Shown here: positions 44,910 to 54,600 of the stretch, piece by piece
Layout: each line of letters begins with the position of its first letter
Numbering within the stretch: position 1 is the first letter of the stretch
Source: Caldithrix sp.
GTDB lineage: Bacteria; Zhuqueibacterota; Zhuqueibacteria; Thermofontimicrobiales; Sulfurfontimicrobiaceae
Direction: 5' to 3'
DNA: 64,000 bases
Assembly: GCA_020722815.1 (NCBI GenBank)
Contig: DYKB01000012.1
Coordinates: 1-64,000, forward strand
Notes under the pieces: generated by a model
The model's database searches: none
What the model was told of the DNA's origin: nothing
What the model saw: only the letters and a program-made list of their open reading frames with translations
Position numbers and translations under genes: made by a program

Positions 44910-47393
44910 CTATTCCTCAAGAGCATTGGATTCGTAAATCCGTAAATTGCCATCACGAATTAAAAGTCGGTAAGTTTTAAGCGCGTAGGGTCCAATATCA
45001 ATGCTGGCTTCCAATCGCCAATAGGGTAACTTGATATGGGTATGCGTTCGTTTGCCTTCAACTTCATAGCAACGGACAATGAGTTCATCGGCTGATTCCG
45101 CCTTTTTCAGGACGGTTCCAATCACATTGGGCGCTGAAATTTCCAGAAACGATGCTGTTTTGGGCAAATAACCCGCATGTGGATAGTCAACAATTGAATA
45201 GACTGGCGTATTTAGCTCATAAGCCATCTGGATGGCTTCTGCCGAAATGCCCCGTCCCGGGTGGGGAAGAAGCAACAGTTTTATTTCATGACGTCCCTGG
45301 TCAGAATATTCATAGACTTTTTGGGGATCTGGTTTCGCTGGGTCATGATGCGCGTGGATGGCACTTCGACAAAGCGTTAATCGTAGCTCGTCATTTTCCA
45401 GACTGAACGCCGAAATTCCGTTATTGATAAATGAAACACCATACTCTAAATTTTCGTCTTCAATAGATAAATCACCAGAAATATCGATCCATTTCTGAAC
45501 TGGCTGTTCGGTTCCATCTGAATAACGGCTGATGGCCCCATAGGGTTGTTCGCTGGTATAAAATTGATTTTGCATTTTCAGCGGAAAGCAATATTTCAGC
45601 ATTTTCTGCTGCTCATGCCATTCAAAATCCAGTTCCGCTTCAATTCGGGGATTAGTTCGATAAATACGCCAATATTGAATGAAATGCGAATGCTGATAAT
45701 GCGTTTTAATATAAAGCGTGGCGCGTAATGGGCCATCTTCCAGAATTCGAAATTCGGGTTGATTAAAAACGCCAATTTCTTTATCAAAACGAGCCACGTC
45801 ATGCGCCCAGGTATCCCAGGGATCCTCGATCACATGGGCAATCGCGGCGGGCGATTTCAGCAGATCAACATCCCATTCATTATCATGAAATTTTACAAGA
45901 TGTCCTGTTGCTAAATCAAATTCGAGTCGCCAGAATTTATTTTCCAGCCAGAATTCACCAATTTCCAGCGAAAAAATATTGAAAATTGATTGGTGATCGC
46001 TCAATGCTTCCAGATCACGCTTGGCCTTTTCCGAAGACCAGCGATATGTTTTATAGCCCATTGCCGGTAACGTATCAAAAAATAGCCATTTTCGGCGATG
46101 GCCTTCGGTTAATTCTGATCTTTGCACGTCCTGCAAATGCATGATCTTGCCATTTAAATCGATAAAAACCTGCTGGTGCGTTGGATCAAATTCATATTCC
46201 AATTCAATCGGACCAGTACGAGGCCAGGGGAGAGAATTAAAGACGACAAATTCACCCTGTTCATCATTGATAATAATATGCGAGACCAGATAACGGAGAA
46301 CATCAAAAAGTTCGCGTGAAGCAATTGCCAAAGATTCGTTTAAAAACATTCGGGCGTCATCCAGACCTTTGCGAATAGAAGTGCCGGTGATGACATCGTG
46401 AAATTGATGCAATAGAACATTTTCCCAGGCCAGCGAAAATGCATCCCAGGGGATTTCACGTTTAAATAGCTGAAAAACAACCGTACACCATTTTTCAGCA
46501 GTTAAAAGAAGATATTCACTACGACGATTTAATTGTTTAATATCATTATGGACAGCGTAGCAACCGCGTGCATGATGCCTGAGTTCATCCTTCACCAGCA
46601 TCATTTGATGACGATTATTTTCCAGACGCATGAAATATTCAAGAATGGTTCCAAAATCTATCTTCAGTTTCGGCGTATCACATTTCCTGCTCTGAATGAA
46701 CTCAATACTCTTCTTCGTAGGCCCACCGCCATGATCACTCACCCCATAGAAGAACAGGACGTCATCGGTTGAACCTTCTTTCTGGGCTTCCAGAATTGTT
46801 TTTTGCAATTTTTCTTCACATTCTGCTTCGCAGCTATAGCTATATGGGATACGGCTGGCGATTACTTGCGAACCATCATCTCCTTCCCAGAGGATAACAT
46901 CACCTGGCAGGTGTTTTTCATTTTGATCCGGCCGCATAAAAACATAGTAAAATTGTCCCAATTGTTTCAAAATTTTAGGGAGTGTAATGGGATGACCAAA
47001 AGAATCGGGATTAAAACCGACAAGACAATCACTGCCAAAATAACGTTTAAAAAATCGTTTCCCATAAATACCCTGTCGAAGGAGTGATTCTCCATCAGGC
47101 AGATTTACATCAGGCTCAATCCACCAACCGCCAACAATTTCCCAGCGTCCCTGAAAATTAAATTGTTTAATTTTGGCAAATAAATCCGGCGCATATTTTT
47201 TAATCCAGTAGTATAATCCCGCCGAGCTGAAGCTTACTTTAAAATCCGGATAGTCATTTAATCTTAATAATGCAGATCGAACAGTTGCCAGTATCTCGCG
47301 ACAACCCTCACGCCAGTCCCAGAGCCAAATTGGATCGAGATGAGCATAACCAATTGCATGGATCCGTGTTTTTTTGCCAGAATCTGAAGCCAT
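44910..47393 (-). CDS. GH38 alpha-mannosidase
   Basis: An 827-residue glycoside hydrolase of family 38. It has the zinc ligands H18 and D20 in AHLDPIWLWDW, the nucleophile D130 in FNPDSFGHP, and a FHDVITGTSI segment with the further zinc His. No signal peptide, so it probably acts in the cytoplasm on imported mannosides; length is typical of the bacterial group. AAGGAATTAA precedes ATG. Its position inside a cluster with glycosyltransferases and a flippase is unusual for a degradative enzyme; upstream genes on the same strand encode a lipoprotein and a symporter, so it may link import and use of a mannose-containing glycan. Mannose linkage specificity cannot be read. Confidence 0.92.
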   Translation of the reverse strand: MASDSGKKTRIHAIGYAHLDPIWLWDWREGCREILATVRSALLRLNDYPDFKVSFSSAGLYYWIKKYAPDLFAKIKQFNFQGRWEIVGGWWIEPDVNLPDGESLLRQGIYGKRFFKRYFGSDCLVGFNPDSFGHPITLPKILKQLGQFYYVFMRPDQNEKHLPGDVILWEGDDGSQVIASRIPYSYSCEAECEEKLQKTILEAQKEGSTDDVLFFYGVSDHGGGPTKKSIEFIQSRKCDTPKLKIDFGTILEYFMRLENNRHQMMLVKDELRHHARGCYAVHNDIKQLNRRSEYLLLTAEKWCTVVFQLFKREIPWDAFSLAWENVLLHQFHDVITGTSIRKGLDDARMFLNESLAIASRELFDVLRYLVSHIIINDEQGEFVVFNSLPWPRTGPIELEYEFDPTHQQVFIDLNGKIMHLQDVQRSELTEGHRRKWLFFDTLPAMGYKTYRWSSEKAKRDLEALSDHQSIFNIFSLEIGEFWLENKFWRLEFDLATGHLVKFHDNEWDVDLLKSPAAIAHVIEDPWDTWAHDVARFDKEIGVFNQPEFRILEDGPLRATLYIKTHYQHSHFIQYWRIYRTNPRIEAELDFEWHEQQKMLKYCFPLKMQNQFYTSEQPYGAISRYSDGTEQPVQKWIDISGDLSIEDENLEYGVSFINNGISAFSLENDELRLTLCRSAIHAHHDPAKPDPQKVYEYSDQGRHEIKLLLLPHPGRGISAEAIQMAYELNTPVYSIVDYPHAGYLPKTASFLEISAPNVIGTVLKKAESADELIVRCYEVEGKRTHTHIKLPYWRLEASIDIGPYALKTYRLLIRDGNLRIYESNALEE

Positions 47394-47556
47394 TTAATTC
47401 CTTTTATCTTGAACTGATCATTGTGCTGTAAAATCATAACCTGAAGGATTATTAGAGGGATTAACTTAGTGCAAATATTAAAAAAAAGCAAGGGAAAAAA
47501 TAAAAATTTTAGTCGGAAACTTTATCGCCACGAAGACATGAAGGTATCCTTTCAAT

Positions 47557-47636
47557 AATTAAGGAGATTGCTTTGTCGTGTAAAATGCTCCTCGCAAGGA
47601 CAGTTCCGGCTACTTTTATGGATAAACGCTAATTAT
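47557..47636. repeat. R1 repeat fragment, copy g
   Basis: AAGGAGATTGCTTTGTCG, TGCTCCTCGCAAGGACAG and GGATAAACGCTAATT: the right half of an R1 element only. Confidence 0.5.
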
Positions 47637-47656
47637 ACGAAAGTCGTGATTGAATC

Positions 47657-49261
47657 TTATAATTCATCGATCAGAATAAGTTGCTTTTCATTGCCGCCCT
47701 TTAATTTAATTAAAATTCCCCTGCTCAGTTCGGATCCGGTATATTTCTGTTTTACTTTGGATTCGACATCATAGAGATAATAGTTTTTATCAGCCGAAAC
47801 CGTGAACCATTCCGGAAATTGATTGATACGGGGATAATCCAGCGGGAGATTTAAATAGATTTTATGCCGCGGAATGTCGAAAATCAAATTTCCCTGCCAG
47901 TCAGCACCAGCACTTAAAGTGATATATAATTCATCTCCTGAAATTTCAGCGCCAAACTGTACATCCTCACGCCAATTGGAAATCGTCAGGCCTTTGGTCT
48001 TCCAGAGGGCGTACATGATAGATGTTCGGGCAAAATTGCCATCGCCATGCCACCCTTCGATAACACCATCTGGCTGCTGTTTTTGCCACATCACCTGGAT
48101 TTCACTGTCAATCCATTTTGCAGCCGATTCGACAGGTTCACGCTGATAAAGATTCAGCGCGCTTTCGATGGCATCGGCATAGCCATCCATGCTGCTTCCT
48201 TCCCAGCGATAATTGTGGTATTTATCATATAAATTTAAGAGCACCTTCTGCGTCGCTTCCTGATATTGTTTTACGCCATCAATGAGATAAATTGTATAAA
48301 ATCCATTATAATTATATCCCCAGGTATCACAAAGACTTGAGTCATGCTCACCCGTTTGCAGGTTAACCCAGTTATAGAGTAATCCATCTGAATTGCGCCC
48401 TTTTTCCAGAATCAGATCGAATAGTTTATGAAGATGTGGCTGATACGTTTTTTGCTTTTCCGGAGCGGCAAAATGGGCAGCCACATAAACTTCGACCAAC
48501 CCGGAAACGATTTCGCAGCCGTGATCACGTAATCGAAGCCGAATATCGGCAGAGGCCAGATTTTTTTCAAGAAGAAAATAATCTGCCAGCCGAAAAGCAT
48601 ACGCCAGATAATTTTGATTGCCCGTCATCCAATAAAGCCGTGAAAGCACCTGAAGCATTTCGCCATTGACTTCATGATCCTGCGCCGGAATTTTGCCAAA
48701 TTGTGTTTGATAAGGAGCGTGTAACCAGATGTCATCGACTAACCCGAGCAGGCGTTCCGACCAGGGCGATGGCCCGAACCATTCGGTCAGTGGCAGGAGA
48801 CCATCCTTTGCATACTCAGAAGCACCAAATATAATACGATCCAGTTCAGGTAATTCAAACTGAAATGTTTGTTTGGAAAAAGAATAGGTATCCGGCAGTC
48901 GATCGAGCCGGGAAGTCAGGCGCTTTTCTGTTTGCAAAATTTCTTTCATTCGCGTATTAAAAAGTGACTGATCCGTAAAAGCCGTTGTCAGCACCATGAA
49001 CGGGTAATTATCCGCCGCAGAATCATTGGCATTCCAGATGTCTTTATCTTTACTCAAATTACGGGGGATTAAACCGGTCGCCGAATCGGTATGTGCCAGC
49101 CAGCCCTTCACAAAATGATGACTGTGTTTAAAAGCCTCATTCGCCAATCTTCCATTTTCCGCGGCTTTTAAAAAAAGTGCTTCCTCGGAAGTCAGTGAAC
49201 CATGCTGACACGATGTTATTGATAGTGCAATAATCAAAAGAAGTCGTAAGTATTTAAGCAT
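47657..49261 (-). CDS. Putative outer-membrane lipoprotein with (alpha/alpha) glycosidase-like fold
   Basis: A 534-residue lipoprotein: signal MLKYLRLLLIIALSITSC with a lipobox ending in Cys 18, so lipid-anchored. The body is helix-rich with repeated Trp/Tyr segments: LRDHGCEIVSGLVEVYVAAH, NSDGLLYNWVNLQTGEHDS, CDTWGYNYNGFYTIYLIDG and GWHGDGNFARTS, resembling six-hairpin glycosidases, ending in a beta-rich domain (about 440-534). I cannot place it in a CAZy family. GGAGG lies 8 bases before the ATG. Neighbours (symporter, decayed gene, GH38) suggest work on an extracellular glycan. Confidence 0.75.
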   Translation of the reverse strand: MLKYLRLLLIIALSITSCQHGSLTSEEALFLKAAENGRLANEAFKHSHHFVKGWLAHTDSATGLIPRNLSKDKDIWNANDSAADNYPFMVLTTAFTDQSLFNTRMKEILQTEKRLTSRLDRLPDTYSFSKQTFQFELPELDRIIFGASEYAKDGLLPLTEWFGPSPWSERLLGLVDDIWLHAPYQTQFGKIPAQDHEVNGEMLQVLSRLYWMTGNQNYLAYAFRLADYFLLEKNLASADIRLRLRDHGCEIVSGLVEVYVAAHFAAPEKQKTYQPHLHKLFDLILEKGRNSDGLLYNWVNLQTGEHDSSLCDTWGYNYNGFYTIYLIDGVKQYQEATQKVLLNLYDKYHNYRWEGSSMDGYADAIESALNLYQREPVESAAKWIDSEIQVMWQKQQPDGVIEGWHGDGNFARTSIMYALWKTKGLTISNWREDVQFGAEISGDELYITLSAGADWQGNLIFDIPRHKIYLNLPLDYPRINQFPEWFTVSADKNYYLYDVESKVKQKYTGSELSRGILIKLKGGNEKQLILIDEL

Positions 49262-49322
49262 ATCATATTCCTCCAGTTACTATTAGATTCTTTGCTGCGC
49301 ACCGGATGACAAACCGGAATTG

Positions 49323-49833
49323 TCATTTAATCAATCCCCAATACCTTCCCATCCAGTAGGGTAACCCAAAAATATCACCATGATACTCACGCAGACCGCC
49401 CTCTCCGCCGTCAATATTAAAAGCATTGTTATTAAATTTACTCATTGGCCAGCCCAAAAATTTGCATCTGTCACATCGGACTCAATAAAATAATGGCCGG
49501 CCCAGGCATTATTGACCACTGCGCCGTCGGTCAGATAAACAAATTGACCTTGATAAGTATCAATCGCCTGAATTTTCATATTTATCATTGATCGATGAAG
49601 ATTTTCAGGGACAAGTTTTCCTGCACCAATCGTTAACAATCCATGATTGGATAAGACCTGAATTCGTCTGTTTCGATCTGCGCGTACTTGCTGGAGAGAA
49701 ATATGATCATCTGTGCGAATAGATTTTTCGGCATAATCCTGCCAGAAAGGCGTGTCAGACCAATACATTTTATCGGAAGCTTTTAATAGTGAAAATATCA
49801 GGCAAAAAAAGGCAATAAAAGAATTGATTTCAT
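49323..49833 (-). pseudogene. Decayed exported-protein gene with two frameshifts
   Basis: A gene start with a good ribosome site (AAGGAATACATC before ATG 49833) encodes a signal peptide MKSILLLPFF. Then the frame is lost at a T7 run (A7 on the plus strand, 49804-49810). A second frame continues with SLLKASDKMYWSDTPFW, RADRNRRIQVLSNHGLL and TYQGQFVYLTDGAVVNNAWAGH, until a stop at 49442. A third frame picks up at the shared WAG/GW point and gives GLREYHGDIFGLPYWMGRYW and a stop at 49323. So two frameshifts, and from its shape perhaps an internal deletion joining N- and C-terminal parts of a larger protein. Family not recognised. It lies 12 bases after the symporter stop. Confidence 0.65.
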
Positions 49834-49845
49834 GATGTATTCCTT

Positions 49846-51378
49846 TTATTTTTGGGGACGTGTCCACCAGGTGACGCGATCAATTTGTGCCGCCGTGGGT
49901 GCCGGCCAGAATAAACTGGCAATAGCACCGACGGTTAACACGGTCAAGTTTCCAAATACACTTATCATAAAGGGATGAATTGAGCTTGAGATGCTCCGTG
50001 GCAATGCTTTCATATGGCTCAGTGTTAACCAGAGAATGACAATCACGCCAACAATCACCCCAACTAAAGCTCCCCGATTATTGGCATGTTTAAAGAAAAA
50101 TCCCAACAAGAAAAGTCCACCCAGGCCGCCGGCAAACACAGCACCGATGAAAAATCCAAGGTCCAGAAAAGCTTCCGTTTCTAAAAGTGAAAGTGCCCAG
50201 GCAGCAACCATCATAAACATACCCAGAATAACAGTAATAATACGAGCAAATTTAAGATAATAGGCGTCGGATTTATTGGTAACAAAATAACGTTGGTACC
50301 AATCAATTGAAATAACCGAGGCGGAAGCATTCAATCCGGAAGAGATGGTGGACATGGCAGCCGCCAGGAGCGCTGCGATAACAAAGCCACTCATGCCAAC
50401 GGGCAATTGTGTGACGATAAAATGAGGAAACACCTGATCCGCTTTTATATTAGTGGGGAGTAAGGCGGGATTTAGCTGGTAAAATACCCAGAGACAGGTT
50501 CCAACAAGCATGAAAAGTACCCAAATTGGGATACAGCCCAGCCCCACCATCCATGTTGCGCGTCTCGCTCCCTGATCCGTACCTGGCGCCGCATAACGCT
50601 GAATTTTAACCTGATCTGTTGATAATTCCTGGATATTATTCATAATACCGGAAAATGCAAAAATCCAGAAAGTGTCGCGTGTCAAATCAAAATCCCAGGA
50701 GGTTGTTAAATCGAATTTATGAGCGGCGGCAGCAAGATTGAAAACCTCAAAAATGCCGCCATCAACTTTAATAAAAACAATAAAAATCGTCAGCAGTCCG
50801 CCGCCGATTAATATAAAAGTCTGGGCAACATCAGTCCAGACAACGGCCTCCAATCCCCCCAGGACTGTATAAAATGTTAAAATAATCCCGACTAAAATAA
50901 TTCTAAAAATTAAACTCCAGCCGGTTGGAACTTCCATGGCCTGGGTCACTAGAAATAGTACCGAGCCAATTCTAAAAATTTGGCCAATCAGAAAGACGAT
51001 ACTGGTATAATTTCGGGTCCAACTCCCAAATCGATGTTGAAAATATTCGTAGGCGCTCAGAAAGAGGCTTCGACGATAGAAAATAATAAAAAAATAAATA
51101 CCGATTAAAGCCGCCAGGGGTAACATTAATCCTTGCATGAGCCGGCTCCAATTCCCCTGATAGGCAGAACCCGGATATGCCAGAAAAGTGACCGAACTAA
51201 TCGCTGTTCCCAATAATGAAAAGCCAATTGCCCAACCCGGCATCGACCGGCCACCAACAAAAAAATCTTCAGTTTTTTTAATTTTGCGCGTTGTCCAGAT
51301 ACCCAGGAGAACCATGCCCAGAAAATACAGCCCAATCATCAAAATATCGCCCGTTCTGAAGTTAACTTGCTCAGTCAA
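49846..51378 (-). CDS. Sodium/solute symporter (SSS family)
   Basis: A 510-residue carrier of the SSS family with about 13-14 spans. It has FSLLGTAISSVTFLAYPGSAY early, a GGLEAVVWTDVAQTF segment (typical family motif) and ALLAAAMSTISSGLNASASV in the middle, which includes the Na+-binding Ser region. It would import a sugar, sialic acid-like or other organic solute with Na+. The start is TTG at 51378: the upstream ATG (51393) contains the GGAGG ribosome site itself, which sits 8 bases before the TTG. It heads a minus-strand run leading into the glycan genes. Confidence 0.88.
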   Translation of the reverse strand: MTEQVNFRTGDILMIGLYFLGMVLLGIWTTRKIKKTEDFFVGGRSMPGWAIGFSLLGTAISSVTFLAYPGSAYQGNWSRLMQGLMLPLAALIGIYFFIIFYRRSLFLSAYEYFQHRFGSWTRNYTSIVFLIGQIFRIGSVLFLVTQAMEVPTGWSLIFRIILVGIILTFYTVLGGLEAVVWTDVAQTFILIGGGLLTIFIVFIKVDGGIFEVFNLAAAAHKFDLTTSWDFDLTRDTFWIFAFSGIMNNIQELSTDQVKIQRYAAPGTDQGARRATWMVGLGCIPIWVLFMLVGTCLWVFYQLNPALLPTNIKADQVFPHFIVTQLPVGMSGFVIAALLAAAMSTISSGLNASASVISIDWYQRYFVTNKSDAYYLKFARIITVILGMFMMVAAWALSLLETEAFLDLGFFIGAVFAGGLGGLFLLGFFFKHANNRGALVGVIVGVIVILWLTLSHMKALPRSISSSIHPFMISVFGNLTVLTVGAIASLFWPAPTAAQIDRVTWWTRPQK

Positions 51379-51657
51379 TTTGTATTCCTCCATTTTTAAG
51401 TTCCCGTTCGATGACTTAGTCAGAATTTAAGTCCATAACTATGAAAAAAAATTGTCTTGAAATTTCATTGAACTATCTACAAAATATTTTTCTACTTTTC
51501 AAGCTAAAAATTTCATATTCAAAGTCCTTGCTATTCGCAAATTAATTTTATATTTTTATCTGTCCTGGAATTTTCACAAATTTTTCAGCTCAAAATCCTG
51601 AAAGAAATAAATTGAATTAAGATCAAGAATTAAATCAGGCATTGGGAGGAATATATT

Positions 51658-52647
51658 ATGAAAGTGCTCTTTATTGGCGGTACCGGCGTCATCAGTTCTG
51701 CCTGTTCAAAATTATGTATTGAAAAAGGAATGGAACTCTATCTTTTAAATCGTGGGCAAACGAACTCTGCAATGCCTGATAAAGCAAAACTTATTCAGGC
51801 CGATATTCGGGACCCCAAAGCCGCAGCGAATGCTTTAAAGGGTAAAACATTCGATGTCGTGGTTAATTGGGTGGCTTACACGGTTGACCATATTGAAATG
51901 GATCTGAATTTATTTCTAAATCGGACACATCAATATATTTTCATCAGTTCGGCTTCGGCCTATCACAAGCCGATTCTGAATTTACCTATTACGGAATCCA
52001 CACCTTTACATAATCCCTACTGGCGATATTCACGGAATAAAATCGCCTGTGAAGAGCGGTTGATCAGCGCCTATCGGGAGCAAAATTTTCCGGTTACCAT
52101 CGTCCGTCCTTCACATACGTATAATGAAACAAAAATTCCAATTCATGGTGGTTATGCGGCGATTGCCCGAATGCGGCAGGGTAAAAAAATTATCGTTCAT
52201 GGCGATGGGACCTCACTCTGGGTACTCACGCATCATGCCGATTTTGCAGTGGGATTCGTGGGTCTTCTGGGGAATCACCACACCATCGGGGAAATTTTTC
52301 ATATCACATCTGATGAAGTCCTCACCTGGAATCAAATTTATGATATTCTGGCACAAAAAGCTGGCGGCACCGCCCCAAAAGTCTACCTTCCTTCCACTGT
52401 CATTGCCCAATATGATGCTGAGTGGGGGGCAGGTTTGTTAGGAGATAAGGCTCATAGTGTTATCTTTGACAATACGAAAATTAAACGGTTTGTTCCCGAA
52501 TTTAACGCCAGCATATCGTTCTCACAAGGGGCCGAGGAAATAATTAAATGGTATGATAAAAATCCATCCGCCCAAATCGCTCCTCCCGAATTTGATAAAT
52601 TGATGGATCAAATGGTTGCTGCTGCTGAATCCATTTATAATGGATGA
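51658..52647 (+). CDS. NAD-dependent epimerase/dehydratase family protein
   Basis: A 329-residue extended short-chain dehydrogenase. It starts with VLFIGGTGVISSACSKLC, the Gly-rich NAD-binding motif, and has IFISSASAYHKP (Ser-Ser) and later YWRYSRNKIACE, where the Tyr-x3-Lys is YSRNK. Such proteins act on nucleotide sugars or are atypical members of unknown substrate. GGGAGG precedes the ATG by about 9 bases. It probably shares a transcript with the MutS-like gene, 33 bases downstream. Confidence 0.88.
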   Translation: MKVLFIGGTGVISSACSKLCIEKGMELYLLNRGQTNSAMPDKAKLIQADIRDPKAAANALKGKTFDVVVNWVAYTVDHIEMDLNLFLNRTHQYIFISSASAYHKPILNLPITESTPLHNPYWRYSRNKIACEERLISAYREQNFPVTIVRPSHTYNETKIPIHGGYAAIARMRQGKKIIVHGDGTSLWVLTHHADFAVGFVGLLGNHHTIGEIFHITSDEVLTWNQIYDILAQKAGGTAPKVYLPSTVIAQYDAEWGAGLLGDKAHSVIFDNTKIKRFVPEFNASISFSQGAEEIIKWYDKNPSAQIAPPEFDKLMDQMVAAAESIYNG

Positions 52648-52680
52648 GGTGGCTCATTTTTAATAGGAAATATTAAGCGA

Positions 52681-54522
52681 ATGATTGCGAGAAAACAAAG
52701 ACTTGACGCACTAAAAAATCTCATTCGACGTACCGAAAATAAAGTAAATTATTTGCGAAAGCGAACAAATGCCTTTTCCTGGTACCGATTATTTATTTTC
52801 CTGGGCGGAATCGTGCTCAGTTTCATTTTTTTCTGGATTGATAAGCCGCTGACTATCGGATTTATTTTTTTCTTTATCATTGGATTCAACATCGTCGCCT
52901 ATTATCATCGTCGCTATGAAGCCAGTTTAAAAAAATTTGAATTCTGGCTTAAAATCAAATCCACACATCTTGCCCGGATGCTGTTGGATTGGGAGAAAAT
53001 TCCCGTTCCACCGTACCAAAAGCCGCAAGCTGACCATCCGTTTGAAATTGATCTGGATATTAAAGGTGAAAAATCACTGCACCATCTGCTGGACTTATCG
53101 ATATCGCATAATGGCAGCGAACGTCTGCTCAACTGGTTCCTCCAGGAAACGCCGGACATCGAATTAATTCAAAAACGACAGAATTTGATTCGGGAACTTA
53201 TTCCCGAGACACGTTTTCGGGATCGCCTGCTGCTTTCTTTTCAACTGGTGAATCCTGCCCGACTGGAAGGCAGGAAATTATTAGAATGGTTTAAACATAC
53301 GCGCCTGGTAAAGGCTTTTCGTCAGGTGTTAACTTCATCGTTTATCCTAACCTTCCTCAACTGGTTGCTTTTTATGCTGAGTGCGCGGAATTTAATTTCG
53401 AATAAATGGCTCATTCTTTCACTGACGGTTTATGTGATTATCTACTTTTATTTCAGTCATTATCGCGAATCGATATTTGAAGATGCCACATTTCTCGAAA
53501 ACGAATTGCAGCAATTGATGTCGATATTTACTTATCTGGAACGATATTCCTATTCGCGAACACCGGAACTTGCGCAGTTATGCAAACCGTTTCAAAATTT
53601 GAAAATTAAACCAACTCATCAATTAAAAGCTATGAAATCAATTAATTTCGCAATTGGATTGCGAATGAATTATCTCGTTGGTCTCATCCTGAATATTTTG
53701 TTTCCCTGGGATTTTTATTGGGGTTATCGTCTAAATCAACTGAAACTGAAGCTTCAGACTCAATTTCCAGCATGGCTCAACATCTGTTTTGAATTGGAAG
53801 CCCTGATTTCAATTGCAAATTTTGGTTATTTAAATCCGGAATTTAATTTCCCCAGAATAAAAAATGCATCATCACGCCCTGACATGTCTTTTAAAGCGAA
53901 TGCGCTTGGGCATCCGCTGATTCCGGCGGCCGATCGAATTTGTAATGATGTTGTATTAAACTCAACCCGACAAATTCTGTTGATTACCGGCTCTAATATG
54001 TCGGGAAAAAGTACTTTTTTACGGACGGTGGGGATCAATCTTTGCCTGGCGTTTGCCGGTGCGCCGGTGAATGCACAAACCTGTGAAACAGCGCTTTTTC
54101 ATCTGTTTACCTGTGTTAAAATAAATGACTCGATTACCGCCGGCTTTTCTCAGTTTTATGCGGAAGTAAAACGTCTGAAAGTACTACTTGAGCGATTAAA
54201 TTCAACCGATAAGATGCCGATTTTCTTTTTAATCGATGAAATTTTTAAAGGAACGAACAATCGTGAACGGTTGATTGGAAGTCGCGCCTATACACAAAAT
54301 TTAATTGGAAAACATGGATTAGGTATCGTGACAACACACGATCTGGAATTGACCCGATTAGCTGATATTTCACAACATATTCAAAATTTTCACTTTAGGG
54401 AAGAAATAGCCGATGGAAAAATGATTTTTGATTATAAATTGCGCCCCGGTCCATGTCCAACCACTAACGCCCTTATCATCATGCGGCTGGAGGGTTTACC
54501 GGTGTCTGAATCGGGTTTATAA
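52681..54522 (+). CDS. MutS-family ATPase with N-terminal membrane segments
   Basis: A 613-residue protein. Residues about 37-80 contain two membrane segments (YRLFIFLGGIVLSFIFFW and a second, GFIFFFIIGFNIVAYY), unusual for MutS; two more hydrophobic helices lie near 220-260. The C-terminal third is a MutS domain V ATPase: Walker A GSNMSGKS at about 437, an ETALFHLFTCVKINDSITAG segment, Walker B FFLIDEIFKGTNN at about 515 and a switch THDLELT. It lacks the mismatch-recognition domain (FxE motif not seen), so it is not a repair MutS but a membrane-anchored paralog known from Bacteroidota and relatives, role unknown. It follows the epimerase closely. Confidence 0.85.
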   Translation: MIARKQRLDALKNLIRRTENKVNYLRKRTNAFSWYRLFIFLGGIVLSFIFFWIDKPLTIGFIFFFIIGFNIVAYYHRRYEASLKKFEFWLKIKSTHLARMLLDWEKIPVPPYQKPQADHPFEIDLDIKGEKSLHHLLDLSISHNGSERLLNWFLQETPDIELIQKRQNLIRELIPETRFRDRLLLSFQLVNPARLEGRKLLEWFKHTRLVKAFRQVLTSSFILTFLNWLLFMLSARNLISNKWLILSLTVYVIIYFYFSHYRESIFEDATFLENELQQLMSIFTYLERYSYSRTPELAQLCKPFQNLKIKPTHQLKAMKSINFAIGLRMNYLVGLILNILFPWDFYWGYRLNQLKLKLQTQFPAWLNICFELEALISIANFGYLNPEFNFPRIKNASSRPDMSFKANALGHPLIPAADRICNDVVLNSTRQILLITGSNMSGKSTFLRTVGINLCLAFAGAPVNAQTCETALFHLFTCVKINDSITAGFSQFYAEVKRLKVLLERLNSTDKMPIFFLIDEIFKGTNNRERLIGSRAYTQNLIGKHGLGIVTTHDLELTRLADISQHIQNFHFREEIADGKMIFDYKLRPGPCPTTNALIIMRLEGLPVSESGL

Positions 54523-54538
54523 AGCATCAGGTATTATT

Positions 54539-54600
54539 GCTGAAATTCTAAAATGAAGTATTTTTTCGCTGGTGAAGTCGTTATTGTTGCCATACAGCCC
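54539..54600. repeat. Left half of an E4 element
   Basis: CTGAAATTCTAAAATGAAGT and TTTTTTCGCTGGTGAAGTCG, then CATACAGCCC, immediately before S1 copy C. The right half beyond 54988 is degraded (AATTTCAATTTTTTAAAAAT near 55067). Confidence 0.6.
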
